DNA from: Desmodesmus armatus
Lineage: Eukaryota; Chlorophyta; Chlorophyceae; Sphaeropleales; Scenedesmaceae
DNA length: 64,000 nt
Reading direction: 5' to 3'
Assembly: GCA_007449985.2 (NCBI GenBank)
Contig: VIIQ02000625.1
Span: forward strand, 248,001-312,000
Shown one piece after another: positions 54,709 to 64,000 of this stretch; the stretch's first letter is position 1; the number at the start of each line of letters is the position of its first letter. The notes beneath the pieces were generated by a model. The model had not been told where the DNA came from, ran no database searches, and worked only from the letters and a program-made list of their open reading frames with translations. Position numbers and translations under genes: made by a program.

Positions 54709-56667
54709 CTGGACTCGCCTCTGAGGCCAGTAGCCTGATTTTATCACTGTACCAGCAAGAATTTGCCATGGATACACGCCATTATTAGGGTGCGATTCAG
54801 GTCGAATTGCACCGCCCAGTCACTTCCAAAGGACGTGTCTCAGGGCCCCTTGGGCCTGTTGCGGAGGCCGGCACGTGCTGCAGACGCAGATTCGGCGTCG
54901 CCTCGGCTTAGACATGACTTCTTGGTATCATCTGTACATGTGTTGGTTGCCTTTGGGTGATTTTGGCATTTAGAGCGTGGGTAGTGCGGTGGGGCATGTG
55001 GTGTGTGGGGGTCTTGCCCCTGCCTCACGAACACCCTCATCTTGCGAGAGTGACCCTGCTTGTGGCTTAGCAGTGCCTCTGTGTCGAGGCGGTTGGTAGG
55101 CCCCCTTCTCTATTGCTGCCGACTGGCTGCACCGTGCTAGATGGTATGTTTGAACACCAGTAAAACAGTGGATCCAAGATCTGAAATCAAGCAGAAAAAT
55201 GGCCGCATGTTTCACAGGTGATGTTAGCTCGCCTGGAGTGGCTGATCCTTTTTGATCACCACTCGCCTGCTTTTGAAGGGCTTGCTGCAGCACTGCATTG
55301 GGCTTTGTTTGGATTTAGTCGTGTTTCTCGTGTGGTGATCTGCCCTGGGTAACTTGCAACCGCTGCGGTGTGTGATGGGTGTAACTCAAATGCAACAGAG
55401 CTGAGCTTCATGAGCAGAAACGGCGGTGCATCGATTAAATGCTGCATCATGGCAGTAGAGAGAGAGAAATTGCTGGTGGCTCCCGGCCCATGCTAGGCAT
55501 GTGATTGATCCTTTAGTTGTGCTAACAACAGCGCCAAATGTCACGCTAGCTGTGTTACGTTGTGCCGCGCTCCACACGTTGTCTGCCTGCCTTGCGATTG
55601 TGATTGCACTTGTGGCCCCAACTTCAGAAGTGGCAGTGGCGATTGTGGAGTGGAAAATTTATCACTGCAGTGGCACTGCAGAATGTCGACCGAAACGTTT
55701 CTGCCAGCACAAAAACAGTGTCAGCCCCCGTTACTCGCACACCTTCTTTCCTCCACTCACACAGAACTGCTCTTGGAAAGTATGCCTGCTGTGCAGTAAT
55801 CCCCTGGATGCCCAAGACAAAAAAAGCTCTTCCCCTGCTTATGCTGCATAAGCATGCCAGCTTGCCCGCAAACACACCATGTGACGCCGTCCAACACTGC
55901 TCCTACTACTACTGACCACAAAATGTGGGTCAGGGCCACGCCCGACCTCATACAAACACTGCCGGCCATTACGCGGCAGGAGCGCAACGGCAACACTGCA
56001 AACCCTCTCACACCTTCCTCCTGCCCGCCCTAAACCTGACATAGCCTAGACAAACATGCCAAAAAAAGTGCTGCTCTGATCTGTGTAGTGTTGTAAATCC
56101 TAACCATCACCAGAAGGAGAACAGTACCGCGGCCGCAAGCAGCAAGATGGCCGTGACAGTGCCACAGAGACGGAATGCTTTGCCGCCGAAAGGTAGGCAA
56201 CACAGCCGACAAGGGCCCTCATGGTGACCAACATATTGAGCAAGGCGTCCATGTGTCATGAGGGCCTGATGCCCTGATGACGAGCCGCTGGCGACTTAAG
56301 CACTGCTGAGCAGCACTGAATCAACCAGCAAACCCCGTGGCGTGTGCACATCTGTACGCAACATGCATCCAGCTACAGAGACCCGGGTGCAGCACAAGCA
56401 GACAAGACAGCTTACGATCAAGCTGCAGATTCCCTTGGCATTACTATGACACAGCTACAAGGTGCGCAGTGCACACAAAAGGTAGCACAGTCAGCCTGCT
56501 AGAAGCAAACAACAAGCTTTGCACCACTAGCGACCCCACGCCCAAAATATCGACCGTCAACAAGGTCCTGCACCCAGGCGGCCTGGGGCTAACTCGTCCT
56601 CTGTTGTTAGGCTCGAATGGCCCGGCCATTTTCAATCCGCAGAGGAGTTGACAAACCTCTTCGGTCA
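54709..56667. other. Convergent intergenic region between the two Cys-rich genes
   Basis: About 2 kb separates two tail-to-tail stops. Only short, unconvincing open frames are present on both strands. No repeat linking the two paralogues across this gap was noticed. Confidence 0.5.
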
Positions 56668-59600
56668 TCATGCACGCCTCCTTACGACTTTCTGAGCAGC
56701 GTCAGCTGTTCCGTTCTGTGCGACTTGCTGCACCGACGCCGCTACCGGCCTCCTCGCTGCCACCTTCTCAGTGATTGCGTCAGTCCCCCGACCGGGCTTA
56801 TAAGGAACGTCGATCTCCTGGAAGCAGTCGTGCCAGCTCACTGAGCCTTCCTCGCTCATCCATCCGACTCCGCAGCTCTTGCAAATGTCCATTGTACCGC
56901 CCTCGGCGTACGACCCAGGCTTGCACAGCCGGCAGAAACCGTCATCGTGCACTCCGTACCCAGGCCTGAACAAAACAAGCGGGCAGCAGTGCAGCAATAC
57001 TGCACGTGAGCTCAAAGGCTTAAACCCCGAATCCAAGGGATGAATAAGAAACGCTTGCTACAACCTCATCTAGCGCCTGCCACATTTCCCCTATGCAGCA
57101 GGCAGTTGAGTACTTGCCTGCACACACAATCCTTGATGCTGAAGGCTTTCTCAACGCCATCTTGGTAGATGCTGCCAACTGGGCAGGCGTTCATCTCCAC
57201 GCATGCGTCCTCTGTAGTGGAGCCTTCAGGTGATGTGTAGCCAAAACCGCAAGGGACGCTGTGTGGCACAGCAGGCACAACACAACAGCAGCAGATAAGA
57301 CCATGACGCTACATTAGAAGCGCGCATGTGGTTTACAATGACAGCCTCACAAAGACACGCCACCGAGAAGTCAAAGAGGTGTCAAGCCAAGAAGCACAAT
57401 AACACACTGTACAGCATGTTTGCGGAGGGACTTACCAGCGCTGTGTGGTGCCTCCAAGAGACCAGCTGCCTGGCGGGCAGATTTTGCAAGCATCGGTAGG
57501 CCTCTCTCCTGCTCAGAACAGCACAGCACAGGCACTCACATGGTCAGCGCTTGCTTGTACCCAAACCTAGGAGCCTGAGCGCAAGACGTGCCCCCTGCAT
57601 GGACTGCAGGTTTTGCACAGTCAGCTCTTAGTTACATCTCTGCAAGGAAGCTGAGCTCGAGCTTACATGCTGCTGGACGTCATAAACTGCACCTGTGACC
57701 AACCCCACAGTCCACATGAGGTGTAGTCCCAGCTGATTTTACTAAGCTAACTCCCCATAAGGTCTATGCCCCACTGAGTTCGGCAGAGTGTTAGGGGGGG
57801 CTGCGCCCCCCCTAAACCCCCTCGCTTTTCCTGGGGGGGGGGGGCTGCGCCCCCCCAGACCCCCCCGCCCTTTCCCTATGTGTCAGCATAACCGTGACCG
57901 TGCTGCAGGGCCTCACCCATTGCCAGTAACAGTTCGCGCGTGCGGCTGTGACTGTGTTGGAGGTGTTGGTAGTCCCCTCAGCAATGCACATGGGCACCAG
58001 TTGCACCCAAGTGCTTGTGAGTTGATGTGTAGCAGGTGAGTTGCAGGCTTGCGTAGCAGGCTGTGTCCTGCACCAGGCAACTAAGCCTTAGCCATAGTGT
58101 GGGGAGTGTGGCCTGGACTGCAGTGTATGGCAAGGGTGGGTGTGTAGGTGCACTGCATGGTGTGCTGGGGGGCTGCGACCTGTGCCTGTTGCAACTTGCA
58201 AACTGGTTGACGCTGCATTGATGATGCCAATATTTGCGTAGTGTGTCTGCTCGCCAGCTGGCCAGGAAATCCTGCATATTGCAGGACTGTCACAGTGTGC
58301 ACAGATGCATTGCCTGCATGCTGTGTGGTGCGCTGTTAGGGGCTGACAGCTGCCATGTAGCGTGAGCCATGTAGTGTGTGCATACTCGTTTGTATGACCA
58401 AGTGGATTTGGTTGTAACCGGTTGCGGCGATTCTTGTGCCGCCAGTCCCCAACAGCAGAACTCAACACATTCAGCATCATAGTGCAGGACTGTCACAGTG
58501 TGCACAGATGCATTGCCTGCATGCTGTGCGGTGCGCTGTTAGGGGCTGACAGCTGCCATGTAGCGTGATGAAAGTAGTGTGTGCATTTTCGTTGGTCCGA
58601 CCAAGCGGATTTGGTTGTACCCGGCTGGGGCGATTCTTGTGCCACCATTCCCCAACAGCAGAACTCAAAACAAAGATGCCAACTTTATGGTAAGGTGGCA
58701 AAGCCAATGACATATCACGTACAGGGCATGCGCAAGGGCTTGTGTATTACGTGTTGTGTGAAGGCATGCACCCGAAACACAACAGCTGTAAAGGTATGCC
58801 AAGCTGACAACGTCAAGAGATGTCTGTCTGCAGATTGTCAAAAGGTGTGGTTCAGCATATCGTAGTATCATCGTGTCAAGACAGTGATCAGTGGTGTACA
58901 TGTGTGCAAAAGAAAGGACAGTGAGGAGCAAGGATGGCTATTGTTGCTGTGATAGCACAATAATTGTCTTTCAGCTATATTTGCCGGGTTAAATCGTGCA
59001 GGCGACGTCGAGTAGCAGAGCGCCCTACAGGATGTACCAGTGCAGCTCGTACTGCACGGTGCATGTCGTGTGTGGAGACGCTAACAGCGGAAATGTGTTT
59101 TAGACCATTTATGTTGTGATCGATAATAAGCGCAGCAGTTGCTGTGCTGCACACGCAAATTTCGCTGCTGCTGTTGCAAGTAGATGATCTGGTGTGGTCA
59201 TGTTGGTGCTGCTAAGGATTGGGCAAGGCCGGATTTGAGGTATGCAAGCCATCACTATAAGAATAGAAAAATATCAGCTGCTGCAAAGCCCTGAGCAAAA
59301 AAGCGAGTCAAATGGGTGTCAGTGGGGCACTTAGAGGTAGAGCGAGCAGCACATGTACAGCCAGCCTTCGTACCTCCGCCAAACCCAGGCATGCAGGCGC
59401 ACTGTTCTGCCGACACAGCAAAGGGCGGTGCAATTTGGCCGATAGGGCAAGGCTGGGCGATCTTCTGGCATTCCTCGGCACCGTCTGCACCAGGCCTGCT
59501 GGTGTGACCGAAGGGACAGGGCTTGCAGTCCTCCATGGTGCCTCCCACGGAGTATGTTGCGACAGGACAGAGGCGGCAGGCGCCGGTACCTGCGTGCCAT

Positions 59601-62600
59601 CAATAGTGGATGTGGATAGTGTGATCATGACCATGAGGCAGTGAGATGCCCCTGTCTGCAAGAAGGTTCTTTTGGGGTGCATACAGATGCCACTTGAGTA
59701 AGGAGACAGCAGTGGCAACAGCACACACCAGTGCATACATAGCTTGACTGGCAGAGGCTTGCTTGCTCAACAGTGCTAACTGGACAAGAATGGAGTATGC
59801 AGCATGTTTGCTGAGTTTGTCGTGCAAATCAGCATGCAGGGTTTGGGGTTGAGCCCCACAAGGTCTTGCCAGGGCCATGGGTTTATGACATCGCCCATCG
59901 TACCTGTGAGAGAACCGTAACCGGCCTTGCACTTGCAGCTCTTGAGCCCATCGTAGCCAATGACCTCCTCTGTTTACAGCAACGCAGCACCACACAACAC
60001 ACGCAAACAGGCAGCCAATATTATCAGTACCCATATGCTTCATGTTCAGCCTCCTCAGCAACTGCTACAGGAGTAACATTCATACAGCTACATTGCACTG
60101 ACCGTCAGTGACTGTGACAATGCCTCCTGAGCCAGACATGATCTGAACTCCACATGCAGGACCAATGCTCACGCATGTGGGTTCATCCAGACACAGCAAT
60201 CCCTGTGGCAACCAACTCTCAGAAGACAAGGTATGCAATTCCCCTTCTTGTCCCCATTTCAGTTTGGAGAGGAGCGGCCCGTGGTGACGACATATGCTTG
60301 TAACCCCCCCCCCATTTTGGTCAGACCACAATTTCCCAACGCACCTGTCCCTGCTGGGCACGTATCCTCCCGTTGACAGTCAAACAAGCTGAAAGAGCCG
60401 CTGAGGGAGGTGTAGCCCTCGGGGCAGGGGACGCAGCGCTCAGTGCCCCTGTTCTCACTGTAGGTTCCCGCAGGACATATGGCGCACGGGTCAGATGGCT
60501 TCACCCCTCCTGTACAGCACCAGAGCAAAAAAGAAGTGTGATAATAACCTACACTCACAAGGCGTATGTACCCTGTACAACATGCTACGGCTATACTACA
60601 CACAGTTTGACCTCGGCTCTATTTGTGTCGCGTTCCCAAAGCCGTGCGGCACGGGACAGACGGCCCAACCAGCACACTTACCGCCAAAGCCGTTGTAACA
60701 GCGGCACTCCTCAATTGACGATGCATCCTCGGGCGCAAACTGGCCGATAGGGCAGGGCTGCGCAACAGGACGGCAGTCCATGAAGCTTGCAGAGCCCTCT
60801 GGACTGGTGTAGCCAAACCCACAGGGCTTGCAGTCCTCCATAGTACCACCTGGGCTGAACGTGCCGGCCGGGCTACAAGCATAGAAACACAGCGGCATGG
60901 CAGCTCGAGGGAGTGCGTGTTTGCACTTTGCACAAGGAGTATGGCTATTTCCACAGCAGAAGCAACTCTGCTGCAGGTAGCTACAAGCGGACGCTAGAGA
61001 CATTATGTGCAGCGCATTCTGAAAAGGTCAGTGCAAAACCTCGCGCACTTGACTGCGTGAGACAAGCATGCAGTGCTGCAGCTAGCAAGAAGCGGTCAAC
61101 TTTCCTGCCATCCCATTTTCATTGGCAGGCAGACTCGACTCTACCTGTATTCATACTGCACAGCTTACCACATCCTGCAAATGCCTGAGCCGGTTTGCGA
61201 CCCGTGTCCACTCTTGCATACGCAGTCCGACAGCGAGAATGCGGCTGTTACGCTATCGCGGTACTCCGTGCCGGCGGGGCACATGTCAACCGGATAGCAG
61301 TCGGCCATGTCGATCGATCCTTCAGGGGAAGTGTAGCCAAAGCCACAGGGCACACTGCACGGAAGACACGGGTGAGAGACGGGAAGTGAGGAAGAGGCGC
61401 GAGACGTGGAGGGAAGGACGGCCAGCTGGGTGAAACATAGTTATCATTGACAAAAACTGAAGATGGGTTGGGAGCAGTGAAGGCCCAGCCCCATACCAAG
61501 AGTCATGCCTTTGCTAGTTGGCATTGAGTGCAGCAAAGCGCCGACATATGCATGTCCCTGTACTAGTTGCTTACCAGCGGTCTGTATTGCCACCGGGAGA
61601 CCAGCTGCCTGCCGGGCATATGGAGCATGCGTCAGTTGGCTTGTCACCTGCTCAGCACACAGCAGCACAGCAGCACAGCAGACTGTCAGCCCCTGCCATG
61701 ACTTTATTGAGTTTGAGTAATCATAGCGCTTGATCACACTTGGCAAGTGAGCCCAGATTATCGTCAGCCGCACCAGACCAACACCCCGTCGACCCCTCAT
61801 CGCACTTGTTGCAGCATTTTCTAGAGGTACGGCAAGGGGGGGGGGGGGCAGTCTGTAAGCTGGACAGCACCATGATACACTTTGGTCTGCAAATTGCAGG
61901 ATATGTTATACATAATAACAACTTTGATTTGACCTTATTTGAGAGAAATCTGAGGGGGTTTTGGGGAGGGGGGGTGGGGGGGGGGGGGTGTCCGGGCCCT
62001 CTTTGACTTTTTTCCAAAGGGTTTGGTAACTTTTTTGTTTGCAGCCCAATCGACCCCGTAAGCTGCTCATTTGAAAGCTTACATCACATACTATCGATTG
62101 CAAGCCTTTGAGTGGCCTCACAATACATATTAAGCAACCTGAAGGCTGAGAAAGGCAGCAGCACAGCGGCGGTTGACTGGCGGTTGAGGGCAGTGGCCCT
62201 GTATGTTGGTTGGGCTCGATGTGAAGCAGTGCAGAGTCATGTCAATGTATTGTGGTACCATCAGTTTGTCTTTACAATGCTGTTGGGCACTCTGGGGCCA
62301 ATTTCAGGATGCGAAGCACCATTGATGGATCTTGGCATCACTGTTCCAAAAGCAGGCCTCAAGGGAGCTTGGAGCACGGTTCTGAGGGTGTAAAAACTAT
62401 ATTACATACATATATATGCATATCAACCATTGTGGGGCACTAAAACGCAGCTTTAAGGGGGGAGGGGGGGGGTGGGGGGGTGTCTGGGCCCGTTTGAACT
62501 TTTTCATCATGGTGTCCCCAACTTTATTTTCTGCCCCCCCCCCCCTTGGGTACGGCGGCTTTTGTCGAGCAAAAACATGTGTTTTCTTTGCAATGTAAAA

Positions 62601-64000
62601 GAACATGCTTTATGCACTACCACTGGTGACAGGCAAAGATTCCTTTCCCAGTTGATTGTACCCCGCCAGGCCGCACATGCAGCCCCCTGCGCACCTCCGC
62701 CAAAGCCAGGCAGGCACCCGCAGTTCTCTGCTGTAACAGCACCAGGTGGAGCTATCTGTCCAATAGGGCAGGGCTGGGTGGCAGGCACACACTCCTCCTT
62801 GCCCTTGGCCCCGGGGGCACTTGTCGTCCCAAAGGGACAGAACTCGCACTCATCCCAGTCGCCGCCATATGCGTAGGTGTCCTTGGGACACAGCCTGCAG
62901 AAGGCCTTGCCAGAGACTGCACCAAAGCCGGGCTGCAGGGAGTGGGCAGGCGGGTGGGGGAAGGACGGTGTTACACTTACGGTAAGAGTGGAGTAGGGGG
63001 AGCGGCGTGTGGTAAGTGTGGCATGAGGACATGTAGTGGATGGGGTGGAGGGCGCGGGGGCACGGTGTGAGGGTCACAGACATACACAGATTGGGAATTG
63101 ATGCGGGAACATCCACGGCACCATCTTGTCGCCCGTCCTTAGCACGAGGGCAACTGCCAGCTACCAGGATCTGCACCCGTCGACCTCAACCTCCTTTGAT
63201 GTTGATCTCGTACAGTAGGATTGCTGGAGGCAGCTGCGGTGCTCACTCCTCACTGCAACATGCATACAGTCGCAAAACCCTAACAACCTTACCTTGCACA
63301 CACAGCTAGCCAGAGAGTCTGCCCTTTCCAGCTCCCTATGGACCTCCGTGCCCACAGGGCAGGCATTGGAGGGGTAGCAGGCATCCCTCGAGGTAGAGCC
63401 TTCAGGGCTGGTGTAGCCAAAGCCGCAAGGGACGCAGGGCTCTGTTGTACCCCCGGGCGAGAAGGTGCCGGCCGGGCTGGAAACATCAAACAGCAGAGAG
63501 CGGCAAGTCGGGGAATGGTTTCAGCCTTGTATACATGCTTCTTGTCCAATTTGAAGTATATCGCAATGCAGTGCTTGAAAATCAGAAACCAGCCCAGCAT
63601 GACACTGTCGGTGTTATTATATGGCAGGCAAAGACATGCAGGCAGCAGCACCATAACCTACCAGCGTCTGCATGCGTCCTTGGGCGTTGCACCACCTGCA
63701 ACGCGGCACCAGCAAAACAGGAGTGAGTGCCTGCGCGTTATCTCCTGACTCATCGACACGTTGACAGCAACGAGCAGTGCAACTTGCAGACGGCAACTGT
63801 GCAGATTTGGCAAGGTCGAGCAGGCAGCACACTCATAGACGGCTGCATGTGAGTGCCGCGCTGGCAGGGGAGCGCCAGTTACAGGCAGCCCTGGGTCTTG
63901 ACTGGGCCAGATGTGAGTGTACAGTCTGCTGTATCAGCTGCCCGATACGTGTAAATAGCACTGCCGCACCTCCGAAACCAGCCATACAGGAGCAGAGGTC
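56668..64000 (-). CDS. Cys-rich ephrin-receptor-like repeat protein 2 (5' end beyond window)
   Basis: Fourteen exons are visible: 64000(+)-63970, 63695-63662, 63476-63293, 62932-62695, 61647-61575, 61354-61169, 60872-60682, 60509-60345, about 60202-60103, 59969-59904, 59589-59374, 57508-57436, 57258-57118 and 56965-56668, coding about 665 residues. It repeats the same alternating Cys modules as its neighbour (CPAGTFSPGG, CVPCGFGYTSPEGS, QPCPIGQIAPPGAV, CLPGFGG). Most borders are phase 1, but several second-type modules carry an extra phase-2 intron (as at 61575 and 57436). The tail after the last Cys module is short and basic (QKVVRRRA). The exon near 60202 (LCLDEPTCVSIGPACG) has no acceptor in the expected phase. 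The intron after 57118 is GC-AG. It is probably secreted and a wall or matrix component by inference; the signal peptide lies outside the window. Confidence 0.85.
57791..57858. repeat. Pair of G-run/C-run foldbacks
   Basis: TTAGGGGGGGCTGCGCCCCC followed by CCTAA, and a second CTGGGG...GGGCTGCGCCC...CCAG, are two adjacent hairpins sharing the core GGGGCTGCGCCCC. They lie in the 1.9-kb intron of Cys-rich gene 2. Confidence 0.85.
58281..58672 (-). repeat. About 210-bp tandem duplication in the large intron of Cys-rich gene 2
   Basis: Copy 1 (58281-58474) and copy 2 (58491-58672) share GCAGGACTGTCACAGTGTGC, GCATTGCCTGCATGCTGTG, GGGGCTGACAGCTGCCATGT and CCCCAACAGCAGAACTCAA. No coding potential or exon similarity was seen, unlike the junction echoes elsewhere. 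Confidence 0.9.
61948..62540 (-). repeat. Two copies of a G-run element (GGGGTGTC-T/C-GGGCCC)
   Basis: 61950-62045 and 62456-62525, in one intron of Cys-rich gene 2, both show a long G run followed by GTGTC(C/T)GGGCCC, a TTTGA(A)CTTTTT block and an (A)ACTTTxTTTT block. They appear to be two diverged copies of one short element with G-quadruplex potential. Confidence 0.7.

Noticed and set aside
55501..56042. Short frames between the two Cys-rich genes
   Set aside because: They are overlapping on both strands with no module similarity to either neighbour and no recognisable motif.
58981..59060. Possible tRNA-like stretch (GAGTAGCAGAGCGCCCTACAGG)
   Set aside because: No complete cloverleaf with acceptor stem, anticodon arm and T-loop could be drawn.

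Overview
The window looks like nuclear DNA of a green alga, most likely a chlorophycean (Scenedesmus/Tetradesmus-like or a volvocalean relative). The evidence is the intron-dense genes with GT-AG introns, long CAG/CTG-driven Gln and Ala tracts inside otherwise conserved proteins, UGUAA-type 3' signals, and a protein set typical of chlorophytes. The lineage call is inference. No rRNA, tRNA, CRISPR array, intact transposon or plasmid/viral gene was recognised. All gene models were built by hand from reading-frame continuity, GT/AG borders and protein-family similarity. Most have exon phases that close exactly from start to stop.

Layout from left to right: (1) 808-2224 (-) a TMEM53/DUF829 alpha/beta-hydrolase; (2) 3002-11758 (+) a greatly enlarged TMCO4/DUF726 membrane hydrolase in 14 exons; (3) 14683-17301 (-) an unrecognised protein with Ig-like beta-rich segments; (4) 18019-23846 (+) an endonuclease VIII-like DNA glycosylase with Val as residue 2, an inserted low-complexity block, a zinc finger and a SAP domain; (5) 24842-26643 (-) an EAPP homologue; (6) 27186-30005 (+) a TBL/PC-esterase-like secretory protein; (7) 31279-37738 (-) a Ser/Thr protein kinase; (8) 38360-40610 (-) a borealin-like chromosomal passenger protein; (9) 41057-44837 (+) dihydropyrimidinase; (10) 45463-54708 (+) and (11) 56668-64000+ (-) two tail-to-tail, Cys-rich, ephrin-receptor-like (GCC2/GCC3) repeat proteins, the second running off the window. 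Four divergent gene pairs share 0.4-0.8 kb upstream regions. The genes do not form a common pathway; the set mixes DNA repair, cell division, pyrimidine breakdown, wall/matrix and membrane functions.

The most unusual signal is not a gene. In at least three genes (TMCO4-like, glycosylase, kinase), short exon-intron junction segments are repeated as degenerate tandem copies inside the adjoining intron. Many copies keep the AG|GT border and stay recognisable in protein translation. Examples are a 257-bp duplication at 5741-6252, a 90-bp unit repeated at 33017-33404, and a roughly 217-bp higher-order array at 20108-20580. These 'junction echoes' look like intermediates of intron growth or gain by tandem duplication and could supply alternative splice sites.

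Other points worth checking are very short candidate introns (62-83 nt) in the kinase and borealin genes, a GC-AG intron, several foldback elements, and an alternating phase-1 exon-module design in the two Cys-rich genes.
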